Source of the DNA: Rhizobium sp. WYCCWR10014
GTDB lineage: Bacteria > Pseudomonadota > Alphaproteobacteria > Rhizobiales > Rhizobiaceae
Assembly (NCBI RefSeq): GCF_001657485.1
Contig: NZ_LXFU01000050.1
Location: 124,001-188,000 of the forward strand
Direction: 5' to 3'
Length of the DNA stretch: 64,000 nt
The notes under the pieces are model-generated. The model was given only the letters and a program-made list of their open reading frames with translations. It did no database searches and was not told where the DNA came from. Within the stretch, counting starts at the first letter, position 1; each line of letters opens with the position of its first letter. Below are positions 8,759-17,024 of this stretch, in pieces. The position numbers and the translations under genes were made by a program.

Positions 8759-9724
8759 TCAACGTGCGCCGAGCTTCACGCCTTCGATTGCGGAAGCAAC
8801 ATTGGTCTTGTCGACAATCGCCGGACCGGTCAGAACCGGCTTCGTTGCAATCGCAGTGCCGAACCTCAGGTTTGCAAAGAGCATAGAGGTTGCGAGGAAC
8901 CCCTGCAGATAGGGCTGCTGGTCGATTGCGAATGTCTGGGTGCCCTTCGTAATGCGATCCAGAACCGAGGCGGACATATCGAAGGTGCCAAGCTGAATCT
9001 TGTCGGTCTTGCTCTGCTGATCGATGGAACTGGCGGCAGCATCTGCAGCCCAGGCAGCGAGCGTGATGACGGCGTCAATGGACGGATCGGCGATCAGCTC
9101 GGACTTGATTGCTTCAGAGGTACCATTCATGTCTTGGTCAAGGTTAGCAGGAACGCGGAGGATGAAGGTGTCTGCGCCAGCCTTCTTGGCACCATCTTGA
9201 ACGCCCTTGCAGCGGGTTTCGAGGTTTACGGCGCCTGGGTTCTGAATGTGGCAGAGGATTTTCTTTGCACCATGAGAAGCGAGATACTTGCCACCCTCAA
9301 CACCTGCCAGATATTCGTCCGACCCGAAATAGTTGAGCGAGCCGTAATTATCCATCTCGCTCTGGCCAGCGTTGAAGGAGATGATCACCACGCCCTTGTC
9401 CCGCGCAGCCTTGAGGGCAGGAGTTTCGGATTCTGGCAGCCAGTTCGGGATAGCGATACCTTTAGCACCCTGGGCTACAGCCTGTTCGATGAGCGAAGCG
9501 AGGTCCGGGCCGAAGTTGTCATAGTTTTGGGTCTGCATGAAATTGACGCTGCCGCCGTTAGCCTTGACCATCAGCGAAGCATCATCGACGCCCTTCTTGA
9601 CCATGTTCCAGAAGCCATCTTGGGCCGAACCAACGATGACGGCTATATCCGTGTCACCCGCATGAGCGCTGGATGCCAGAATGAATGCCATGGCTGCGGT
9701 GGCGATTTTCTTGGTGAATGACAT
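8759..9724 (-). CDS. Sugar ABC transporter periplasmic binding protein
   Basis: 321-residue binding protein of the Peripla_BP_4 (ribose/galactose) family. It has a Sec signal peptide of about 22 residues (charged start MSFTKK, hydrophobic core, cleavage near SSAHA-GD). The mature protein begins IAVIVGSAQDGFW, the usual first strand and hinge, and has GIAIPNW and ITLAAWAADAA in later strands. A strong GAGGAGG ribosome site precedes the ATG. It is the promoter-proximal gene of the operon running down to 2908 and is divergent from the LacI regulator at 10052. The ligand is presumably the sugar or cyclitol degraded by the downstream enzymes. Confidence 0.92.
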   Translation of the reverse strand: MSFTKKIATAAMAFILASSAHAGDTDIAVIVGSAQDGFWNMVKKGVDDASLMVKANGGSVNFMQTQNYDNFGPDLASLIEQAVAQGAKGIAIPNWLPESETPALKAARDKGVVIISFNAGQSEMDNYGSLNYFGSDEYLAGVEGGKYLASHGAKKILCHIQNPGAVNLETRCKGVQDGAKKAGADTFILRVPANLDQDMNGTSEAIKSELIADPSIDAVITLAAWAADAAASSIDQQSKTDKIQLGTFDMSASVLDRITKGTQTFAIDQQPYLQGFLATSMLFANLRFGTAIATKPVLTGPAIVDKTNVASAIEGVKLGAR

Positions 9725-10051
9725 GTCGAATTCCTCCTCAGGTTAAAGCCGCATGGCTGCGGCTCGACATATTTTTTTGGCCCTGCGGCCCATCCCGGTA
9801 GGCACGCACAGGTCCGCGATCTCAACACAACGACGTTGAGCCTCCTCGTCCAAATTGCGCTGGGCCTCCCCCCAAAGCGCTGACGGCTCCTAGATCCCTA
9901 AGCACTGTCAACGTGCAATGAATGCTACGTTGACATCTTTCAGGTCAATCTGGATTACTGTCGCTTCAGAAAATCGTCTCAAATCATTTCGGCAATTTGA
10001 ATGGATGATACTTTTTGAGGTGTCCGGCAGCGGAGTAATGGGATTTTTGAC
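9725..10051. promoter_or_regulatory. Divergent control region between sugar operon and lacI-type gene
   Basis: This 327-base region separates the divergent operon and regulator. It holds two symmetric elements built on the half-site CAACG. The first, at 9828-9838, is the 11-base perfect palindrome CAACG-A-CGTTG, inside a wider dyad CTCAAC...GTTGAG (9821-9840). The second, at 9906-9935, is a 9-base inverted repeat TGTCAACGT...ACGTTGACA with a 12-base spacer. The right arm of the second contains TTGACA (9930-9935), usable as a -35 box for the regulator gene. Both are candidate operators of the LacI-family protein at 10052; binding is inferred, not shown. Confidence 0.55.
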
Positions 10052-11080
10052 ATGAAGAGACCAACCATTCCAGACTTGGCGAAAGCTGCAGGTGTATCCG
10101 TGTCAACGGTCAATCGTGTACTGTCCGAGCCTGAATCGGTCCGGAGCAATACGCGCACACGCGTTTTGGCAGCAGCCGAGGAAATCGGCTTCTACGGGCT
10201 TGGCACCATCAAGCAGGCGGCGAAGGCACAAGAGGTGACCCACCGCGTCGGGGTTTTGCTGCAGCGACGGGAGAGACGCTTCTATCGCCTGCTCGGCGAT
10301 TCAATTGCGCAAGCTGCGGAAGCTTATACGGCCTGCAATCTCAATCTAACGGTCGAGTACATGGAAGACCTCACGCCGGAGAAAGTCGCGGCACATATTC
10401 AGTCGCTCGGCGGGCGGTGCGAAGCACTTGCGATTGTAGCGCCGCAGCATCCTGCCGTTGCTGACGCGATTGACGCAGTTCTTGAAAGCGGCGTGCCGGT
10501 CGTTTCACTTATCGGCCCCCTCACGGCCAAGGGAGGCATCAGCTTTGTCGGGCTCGATAATTGGAAAGTAGGACGCACCGCTGCCTGGGCATTTGACCGC
10601 ATGGTGAGACAGCCGGGGAAAATAGGCATTCTTGTGGGTAGCCACCGATTGCGAAACCAGGAAATGAACGAAAGCGGGTTTCGTTCTTACTTCCGTGAAC
10701 ATAATTCGGGATTCACGCTGCTCGAACCGTTGCCAACTTACGAGTCAGCCGTGGTTGCCCGTGAACATGTCGAAAATCTACTGACAGACCATCCGGATAT
10801 GTGCGGACTATTCATCTCAGGGGGTGGTGTGACAGGTGCGATAGCCGCACTCAGGGCTACTCCGAAACGGGAAGACTTCGTTACCGTAGGCTATGAGCTC
10901 TTTGAAGATACGCGGGCTGCTTTGATAGACGGTACGATTTCGCTGATCCTGTCACACCCCATAGAGCGTTTTGCATCTGAGACTATTGCAACTCTGGTGA
11001 AAGCGAAGAACGCAGGTCCTGATAACGGGGTATTTAGGATCACGTTTCCATTCGATATGTACAGCCCCGAGAGCGTTTGA
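10052..11080 (+). CDS. LacI-family transcriptional regulator
   Basis: 342-residue repressor. The N-terminal HTH is canonical (DLAKAAGVSVSTVNRVL, residues about 8-24), followed by the hinge (EEIGFYGLG). The rest is a periplasmic-binding-protein-like effector domain with VGVLLQRRERRFYR, FVGLDNWKVGRTAAW and the CGLFISGGGVTGAIAA region typical of sugar sensors. It is divergent from the sugar ABC/dehydrogenase operon and separated by a region with two CAACG dyads, so it very likely controls that operon in response to the imported sugar or a pathway intermediate. Confidence 0.92.
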   Translation: MKRPTIPDLAKAAGVSVSTVNRVLSEPESVRSNTRTRVLAAAEEIGFYGLGTIKQAAKAQEVTHRVGVLLQRRERRFYRLLGDSIAQAAEAYTACNLNLTVEYMEDLTPEKVAAHIQSLGGRCEALAIVAPQHPAVADAIDAVLESGVPVVSLIGPLTAKGGISFVGLDNWKVGRTAAWAFDRMVRQPGKIGILVGSHRLRNQEMNESGFRSYFREHNSGFTLLEPLPTYESAVVAREHVENLLTDHPDMCGLFISGGGVTGAIAALRATPKREDFVTVGYELFEDTRAALIDGTISLILSHPIERFASETIATLVKAKNAGPDNGVFRITFPFDMYSPESV

Positions 11081-11285
11081 TGACGACCTGGCTCTTAAGT
11101 TGGCCATCCAAATGGCAGGCTGGGGTGCACCTACGTCTTCACGTCCGCTTCTCTAATCGGGCATTGGGGTCAAGTCCTTTTATCCTCCACTCGATGGCCT
11201 GATCGTTCTGAACCTCCCCCACAGGTTCCACGGCCGACCACATCTTTCCCAGATCTCACTGCAGGCCAAATCAGACAATCGAGCC

Positions 11286-12071
11286 TCAATACTCTGCCGG
11301 CACCGCATAGACTTCTGCAGACGGATCCGCGAGGAATGAGCGCACCGTCGGCGGCAGTTGACGCGACGATAGCGGCAGAGGTCCACAGCGCGCAAGAAGT
11401 TCACGTAAGTCTGGCTCCACGCCAACATGCCGCCAGATCATCCGTGAAGCATAGGGGAGGTTTTCCCTTCGCCAGGAAATTCCCATTGTCGTTCCGCGTA
11501 GATAGACGCGTTGATATTGATCGAATGGCAGGAGGATCGTCTGTGACAACATGGAGTTCGGGCCCACGACACGCTCCGTAATGAAGATCCGGTTCCGATA
11601 GAAGGCCGCAAGGCCCACATATTTCGAAAACTGTTGGATTCCGTTTCCAGGGTCCCGAAGACGCTCCATTGATTTGACGTGCACCAACCCGCCCTGCTCG
11701 ATGACGCGGCTGCACGAACAGACAACCATCCCGGGCCAGGATGGCGAACGATGATAGGTCTGGAAATAGCCGATGTGCCGCCTGAGCGCGGTCAGGTTTC
11801 CGGGAAACGCTTTGAGAAGCTCAGAACCTTCATTGACGCCGAGGACGGATTTGCGAAGGCGCTCGCGAAAGAGCCTGGGAGCGAGGCCAAAATCGTCTGT
11901 ATCAATATCGAAATAGTTGGCGATGCGAGCCAGATTGTGGGGGGAAGGCCTCGTCTGACCGTTGATATATCGGTTGAATTGTTGCCGGTTGATATCGATT
12001 GCACGGCACAGATGCGAAATTGAACGTTGCGTTGCGCAGGCGATTTTGAGGTTCTCGACCAGGTGAGGCAT
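11286..12071 (-). CDS. Cro/CI-type HTH transcriptional regulator
   Basis: 261-residue protein. An N-terminal XRE-like HTH (residues about 18-55: SISHLCRAIDINRQQFNRYI, then RPSPHNLARIANYFDID) is followed by about 200 residues that match no domain I recognise. GGAG stands 8 bases before the ATG. It is divergent from the binding-protein gene at 12194 with only 122 bases between them, so it probably regulates that gene and the downstream hydrolase. The second domain may sense a ligand. A weak dyad (AGCG...CGCT, 12097-12110) lies in the shared promoter region. Confidence 0.75.
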   Translation of the reverse strand: MPHLVENLKIACATQRSISHLCRAIDINRQQFNRYINGQTRPSPHNLARIANYFDIDTDDFGLAPRLFRERLRKSVLGVNEGSELLKAFPGNLTALRRHIGYFQTYHRSPSWPGMVVCSCSRVIEQGGLVHVKSMERLRDPGNGIQQFSKYVGLAAFYRNRIFITERVVGPNSMLSQTILLPFDQYQRVYLRGTTMGISWRRENLPYASRMIWRHVGVEPDLRELLARCGPLPLSSRQLPPTVRSFLADPSAEVYAVPAEY

Positions 12072-12193
12072 CCGTAACTCCGTCTTCTCGTGAACTAGCG
12101 TAAACTCGCTTAAGGATGCGTCAAGTCGCGAAATTGCGTGAGCCGGCCCAGCCTCTACGTTCCCAACTTACAAGTGAAAAAGAGGGAACCGTC

Positions 12194-13774
12194 ATGACGC
12201 ATCAAAAGGATCAATCTTCGCAGCTGAAAATCGACCGCCGCCGATTTCTCGGCGGTGCCGTCGCCCTCGGTGCCTTGCCGGGCCTGACCTCGGGCCTCTT
12301 GATGCCGCGTGACGCTCGCGCTCAGGCAACGAAACGTGGTGGCCACCTGAAGCTCGGCCTTAAGGGTGGCGCCACCAGCGATACGCTCGATCCGGCGACT
12401 TACAGCGCATCCGTGTTGTTCGCCATTGGTCGGCTCTGGGGCGATACCCTTGTCGAGTCCGATCCCAAGACCGGCGCGCCCTTGGCGTCACTGGCATCAT
12501 CCTGGACGCCATCGGCAGACGCATCCGTTTGGACCTTCAAGATCAGGAGCGACGTGCAGTTTCACGACGGCAGCAAGATGACCGTCGCCGATATCATCGC
12601 GACGTTGAAGCGACATGCGGACAACACTTCGCAGTCGGGTGCACTCGGGCTGATGGCCTCGATCATCGGTATTGAGGAAAAGGCAGGTGACCTTGTCCTG
12701 ACGCTCTCGGAGGGTAATGCTGACCTGCCTCTCCTTCTGACCGACTACCACCTGATCATCCAGCCGAAGGGTGGGGTCGATAAGCCCGCGGCCGCCATCG
12801 GCACTGGCCCTTACATCTTAAAGAACTTTGAACCTGGCGTTCGGGCTGCCTTTGAGAAGAACCCTCTGGATTGGCGCGACGATCGCGGCTTTGTCGACAG
12901 CATCGAAATACTCGTCATCAATGACAACACCGCTCGCATCGCCGCCCTTGCCTCCGGTCAGGTTCATTTCGTCAACAATGTCGATCCGAAGACGGTCCCG
13001 ATGCTGAAGCGAGCACCGAATGTCGATATCGTCCGCAGTGCCGGCAAGGGCTTTTACAGTTTTCTGATGCATTGCGACACGGCGCCCTTCGACAACAACG
13101 ACCTTCGCCTCGCGCTGAAATATGCCATCGATCGCCAGTCGATCCTCGACAAGGTATTGGGCGGCTACGGGACGATCGGAAACGACTATCCGGTCAATTC
13201 CAACTACGCCCTAGCGCCGACCGGCATCGAGCAGCGCCCCTATGATCCCGACAAGGCCGCGTTCCATTTCAAGAAATCGGGCCTCGATCGTCCAATTCAG
13301 TTGCTCACATCCGATGCAGCCTTTCCCGGCGCCGTGGATGCGGCGATCCTGTTCCAGGAGAGTGCGCGCAAGGCCGGCATCACACTTGATGTCAAGCGCG
13401 AACCGGAAGACGGCTACTGGACCAACGTCTGGAACAAGCAACCTTTCTGTGCTTCTTTCTGGGGCGGCCGTCCGACACAGGATTCGCGCTATTCCACCTC
13501 CTATCTATCGACCGCCGAGTGGAACGACACGCGTTTCAAGCGCCCCGACTTCGACAAGATGGTGCTGCAGGCAAGGTCAGAACTCGATGAGGCAAAACGC
13601 AAAGCGCTTTATCGGCAACTGGCGCTGATGGTGCGAGACGACGGAGGTCTGATCCTGCCGGTCTTCAACGATTACATCATGGCCGCCTCGAAGACGGTGA
13701 GGGGATATGTCGACGACATCGGCAACGATATGTCCAACGGATATATCGGCAGCCGTGTGTACTTTAATGCCTAA
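12194..13774 (+). CDS. Peptide/nickel-type ABC transporter substrate-binding protein
   Basis: 526-residue SBP_bac_5 (DppA/OppA) family protein. A twin-arginine signal, DRRRFLGGAVALGALPG, ends near DARAQA, so export of a folded protein by Tat is likely. The family signature region is present (LASSWTPSADASVWTFKIRS, then VQFHDGSKMTVADI). The ATG at 12194 is preceded by GAGGGAA, and the Tat motif sits about 15 residues in; an in-frame ATG at 12116 lacks such support. No DppBCDF permease or ATPase genes are adjacent, so it must use components encoded elsewhere. The hydrolase gene follows after 21 bases, suggesting that the imported compound is an ester, amide or short peptide. Confidence 0.9.
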   Translation: MTHQKDQSSQLKIDRRRFLGGAVALGALPGLTSGLLMPRDARAQATKRGGHLKLGLKGGATSDTLDPATYSASVLFAIGRLWGDTLVESDPKTGAPLASLASSWTPSADASVWTFKIRSDVQFHDGSKMTVADIIATLKRHADNTSQSGALGLMASIIGIEEKAGDLVLTLSEGNADLPLLLTDYHLIIQPKGGVDKPAAAIGTGPYILKNFEPGVRAAFEKNPLDWRDDRGFVDSIEILVINDNTARIAALASGQVHFVNNVDPKTVPMLKRAPNVDIVRSAGKGFYSFLMHCDTAPFDNNDLRLALKYAIDRQSILDKVLGGYGTIGNDYPVNSNYALAPTGIEQRPYDPDKAAFHFKKSGLDRPIQLLTSDAAFPGAVDAAILFQESARKAGITLDVKREPEDGYWTNVWNKQPFCASFWGGRPTQDSRYSTSYLSTAEWNDTRFKRPDFDKMVLQARSELDEAKRKALYRQLALMVRDDGGLILPVFNDYIMAASKTVRGYVDDIGNDMSNGYIGSRVYFNA

Positions 13775-13795
13775 ACCTCTTCAGAATAGAATCCC

Positions 13796-15799
13796 ATGAT
13801 CGAGCGTAGCTTCACCACTATCGAAAATCAGTGGATCACCCTCAAGGACGGCACGCGGCTTGCCGCCCGCATCTGGATGCCCGATGGCGCAGACAGCGAT
13901 CCCGTTCCCGCCGTCTTCGAATTTCTGCCCTACCGCAAGGGTGACGGAACAAGCTCGCGTGATGAATCGACCTATCCCGTCTTTGCCGCGGCCGGCATCG
14001 CCGGCGTCCGCGTCGATATAAGAGGCTCCGGCGAGTCCGGCGGCATCATCGATGGCGAATATACCGAGCTCGAACTCGCCAATGCCTGCGAATTGATAGC
14101 CTGGATTGCCGCCCAGCCCTGGTCGAACGGCTCGGTCGGCATGATGGGCATCTCCTGGGGCGGCTTCAACTGCCTGCAGGTCGCGGCCCTGAAGCCCCCG
14201 GCATTGAAGGCAGTGATCTCGATCGCCTCCACGGTCGATCGATACAATGATGACATCCACTATAAGAACGGCTGTCACCTCTCCGCTCAGCTTTCCTGGG
14301 CGGCAACCATGCTTGCTTACCAATCGCGCTCGCCCGATCCGGCTATCGTCGGTGAAGATTGGCGGGAGATGTGGCTACGGCGCCTTAAGCAGGAACCCTT
14401 CTTCATGGAGGAATGGCTTCAGCATCAGCGCCGCGACGACTTCTGGCGACATGGGTCGATCTGTGAGGACTTCGACAGCTTCGATATTCCAGCCCTCGTC
14501 ATTGCCGGCTGGGCGGACGGCTATCGCAACACGCCGTTGCTCGCAGTCGAAGGCCTCGGCGAGAAGGCGAAAGCGCTTGTCGGACCATGGATCCACAAAT
14601 ATCCGCACCTCGCCTGGCCAAAGCCGCGCGCTGATTTTCACGGCGAAGCCATTGCCTGGTGGAACCGCTGGCTGCGAAACGAGGATAACGGTGCTGAGGC
14701 CATGCCATCTGTGCGCGCCTATATGCTCGATGCCATCAAGCCCGCCACGCGCCGCGATTTCGATCCCGGCTTCTGGATCGCCAAGCAGAGTTGGCAGCAG
14801 CCTGACTTTCAGTGCTTCTATGTCGAGCAGTTCGGCACGCTGATGGAAGGCATGCCGATCCCGCACGCGCCAGAGCACCCCGTCTATATGCGCTCGCCGC
14901 TCGACACAGGCACCGCCTCGGGCGAGTGGTTCACGCTGAAGCCGGATGCGGAACTCGCGATCGATCAGCGCCTCGACGACGCCGGGTCGCTGACCTTCCA
15001 GACCGCGCCGCTGGCCGAAGATCATGATTATCTCGGCCGTCCGGTCTTGACGCTGGCGCTCAGATGCGATGCCGAAACCGCCAATCTCTGCGCAAGGCTT
15101 GTCGATATCCATCCGGACGGCACGGCAACCCGTGTCTCCTTCGGCCTGCTCAATCTCGCCCATCGCGATAGCAACGCCACGCCCGAACCGATGAGCAAGG
15201 GTGAACGCACGACTGTGAACCTGACCCTCGATGCCTGCGGCTATCGTTTTCGCAAGGGGCACCGCATCCGTCTATCGCTATCGACTGCCTATTGGCCAAT
15301 GGTTCTGCCGCCTCCGGAAGATCCTGGTCTGACGATCGACATCGCCTCCATCGGCCTTGGCCTGCCAATTCTCGGGCCGCATGAGCTCATCGACGTGAAG
15401 CAGCCTGACAATCCCGATCCGCTGCCGAAATATATCGAACATGCGCCGGGCTCGACGAAGCGGCAAGTGGTGCGCGATCTTTCGGCCGGCCTTACCCGCT
15501 ATGAAATCCTAGAGGATACCGGCCTTTTCGAACATCCCGGCACCGGCCTGTCGACGCGGCAACTGCGCGAGGAAACCTGGTCGATTGCGGCGGATGACCC
15601 GCTGTCGATGTCCGGCATCTCGACCTGGATCTGCGACATGCAGCGCCCCGGCTGGTTCGTTCGCACGGTCGCGACCTCATCCATAGCCTGCACGGCAAAG
15701 GATTGGATCATCGGCGCCTCGGTCATTGCCTATGAAGGCGAGACGGAGATCTTCAGGAAGATATTCGAAGAGAAGCGCATCGCGCGCGACCTGATGTAA
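13796..15799 (+). CDS. CocE/NonD-family hydrolase (peptidase S15 type)
   Basis: 667-residue alpha/beta hydrolase of the X-Pro dipeptidyl-peptidase / cocaine esterase / glutaryl-7-ACA acylase group. The N-terminal domain has VRVDIRGSGESGG and the nucleophile elbow GISWGG (Ser120). A helical cap follows, with the catalytic Asp expected near PALVIAGWADG (about residues 230-240). The C-terminal half is the jelly-roll domain of the family (TARLVD-like strands, LSLSTAYWP). No signal peptide is visible, so it should be cytoplasmic. It sits 21 bases after the binding-protein gene, so import followed by hydrolysis is the likely logic. The substrate (dipeptide, ester or beta-lactam-like amide) is unknown. 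Confidence 0.9.
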   Translation: MIERSFTTIENQWITLKDGTRLAARIWMPDGADSDPVPAVFEFLPYRKGDGTSSRDESTYPVFAAAGIAGVRVDIRGSGESGGIIDGEYTELELANACELIAWIAAQPWSNGSVGMMGISWGGFNCLQVAALKPPALKAVISIASTVDRYNDDIHYKNGCHLSAQLSWAATMLAYQSRSPDPAIVGEDWREMWLRRLKQEPFFMEEWLQHQRRDDFWRHGSICEDFDSFDIPALVIAGWADGYRNTPLLAVEGLGEKAKALVGPWIHKYPHLAWPKPRADFHGEAIAWWNRWLRNEDNGAEAMPSVRAYMLDAIKPATRRDFDPGFWIAKQSWQQPDFQCFYVEQFGTLMEGMPIPHAPEHPVYMRSPLDTGTASGEWFTLKPDAELAIDQRLDDAGSLTFQTAPLAEDHDYLGRPVLTLALRCDAETANLCARLVDIHPDGTATRVSFGLLNLAHRDSNATPEPMSKGERTTVNLTLDACGYRFRKGHRIRLSLSTAYWPMVLPPPEDPGLTIDIASIGLGLPILGPHELIDVKQPDNPDPLPKYIEHAPGSTKRQVVRDLSAGLTRYEILEDTGLFEHPGTGLSTRQLREETWSIAADDPLSMSGISTWICDMQRPGWFVRTVATSSIACTAKDWIIGASVIAYEGETEIFRKIFEEKRIARDLM

Positions 15800-15851
15800 A
15801 TCAGCGCTGACAGGCAAATCGGCTCGCCGCCGAGGGTCTGTTCACAGGGGC

Positions 15852-16433
15852 GAGAAACCGCGGCATGATCCGCGGACGACCGGAACGGGATATGTCAGCC
15901 CCGCGGTAATGCTTGAGTTCGGCGCGCGCTCGACGGGCGAGCCTAGTATCGAAGCCGATGTCACCTGTGACGCTGCGGCGCTCGTTGGCGGTGTTGAGTT
16001 TTCCATGGCACACCCGCGGGCGTGATGCGCGCGGAGAGAACGTTCTGGGAAAAAGCGACAGCAGTTCATGTCTTCTGTTTGCAAGGGCGTCTTCGTGGTG
16101 AACGCTATGCCAGGCATCGGTATGATCTCGTGCGTCTGGACGCCGTCGGCTACGGTGAGGCAACCATCAGTGATCGCGACATCGCGAATGCGGTCGCCAA
16201 ATCACAAGGCCATGTTTTTTCCAGAGAAAGACTCAGAAAAAATCTTGATAGACTATGAGCGAGCGGTTGATGGCGGCCTTCATCTTGTGCCCGAGCAAGA
16301 TGCTCGAGCCATGTTGGCGGAGGACTACGCTCATCTGGTGAGTGATGGCCTCCTGGTGGGAGCGCGGAGCCATTTGATGAACTGATGGAGAAAATGCGCA
16401 GATCTTGCTAAGCGAGCGAACGCTACACGATGA
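15852..16433 (+). pseudogene. Relic of AbiEii-type nucleotidyltransferase toxin
   Basis: Successive plus-strand frames reconstruct the C-terminal part of an AbiEii/AbiGii-type protein. From about 15879 one frame reads TGYVSPAVMLEFGARSTGEP and CDAAALVGGVEF. A shift near 16020 leads into VMRAERTFWEKATAVHVFC and RYARHRYDLVRLDAVGYG. A second shift near 16203 gives KAMFFPEKDSEKILIDYERA and LVPEQDARAMLAEDYAHLV. A third near 16345 gives SAEPFDELMEK, and a fourth near 16397 gives the ending CADLAKRANATR and a stop (16431-16433). The N-terminal nucleotidyltransferase catalytic part is absent, and no AbiEi-type antitoxin is adjacent. It is therefore a dead type IV toxin-antitoxin remnant. Family assignment is from remembered motif patterns. 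Confidence 0.72.
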
Positions 16434-16599
16434 GAAATATACTTCGCGAAGCCTCGCCTTGAAGAGATGCGAACCGCAGAACTTGCCTCCGGACCTGATT
16501 TACTGGGTCTGCGGCGGCCATATCCTCGCCTTGACGATAATTCCTTCCGCAAGTTCAATCAGGCGCTATGTTTATGGGAAACCAAGGGCGAACATCCCG

Positions 16600-16869
16600 A
16601 TGACGGAACAAGTTTCAAGCCACCCCCTGGAGCGGATGACGATTGTCGGGGATCTCGAGGTCGCCTCCTTTGTCCCCTGGATCCGGCGCCATGCCGCCAA
16701 GCTTGGGCTCTCGCACACCATATCTCATACGAGTTCCATGCGGATCGAACTTGAGGTTGCTGGGCCGGAGGAGTTGATCGACATGATGGAGATGGGCTGC
16801 TCTCTTGGGCCTATCGACGTATGGGTCGAGAGGATAGATCGCATGGCGATCAGCGGCGAAAGGACTTAG
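16600..16869 (+). CDS. Acylphosphatase-like small protein lacking catalytic residues
   Basis: 89-residue protein with the length and pattern of the acylphosphatase fold: first strand RMTIVGDLEVASFVPWIRRH, helix AAKLGL, strand MRIELEVAGPEELIDMME and the closing GPIDVWVERIDR. Active acylphosphatases have a phosphate loop ending in Phe-Arg and a later Asn. Here the loop reads GDLEVASFVPWI with no Arg at that place, and the Asn position is Ser/His, so classical acylphosphatase activity is unlikely. An upstream extension to 16405 is open but not protein-like. It sits between the toxin relic and the Rieske operon, about 155 bases ahead of the latter, in the same direction. Function unknown. Confidence 0.6.
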   Translation: MTEQVSSHPLERMTIVGDLEVASFVPWIRRHAAKLGLSHTISHTSSMRIELEVAGPEELIDMMEMGCSLGPIDVWVERIDRMAISGERT

Positions 16870-16895
16870 CACCGGCCGGTCGCTTATTTCCCCCG

Positions 16896-16939
16896 TGCAT
16901 ATTATTTACTCAATGTTGCCAATGCGAAATAATTATGCA
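16896..16939. promoter_or_regulatory. AT-rich inverted repeat upstream of the Rieske operon
   Basis: Two arms, TGCATATTATTT (16896-16907) and AAATAATTATGCA (16927-16939), are reverse complements apart from one extra base, with a 19-base gap. They stand about 90-130 bases before the first gene of the Rieske operon. A second small dyad, CCTCG-ATGC-CGAGG (16965-16978), lies closer to the gene. The position suits an operator for an unlinked regulator. No regulator gene lies next to this operon. Confidence 0.4.
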
Positions 16940-17024
16940 AACCTGATAAGGTTGAGCGGAATTGCCTCGATGCCGAGGTAAAACGTGCTCGGCAAGCATA
17001 TGATTTTGTTTGGGAACTCTCGTC

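Noticed and set aside
12097..12110. AGCG/CGCT dyad in front of the peptide-type binding protein
   Set aside because: Four-base arms are too short to call an operator on their own.
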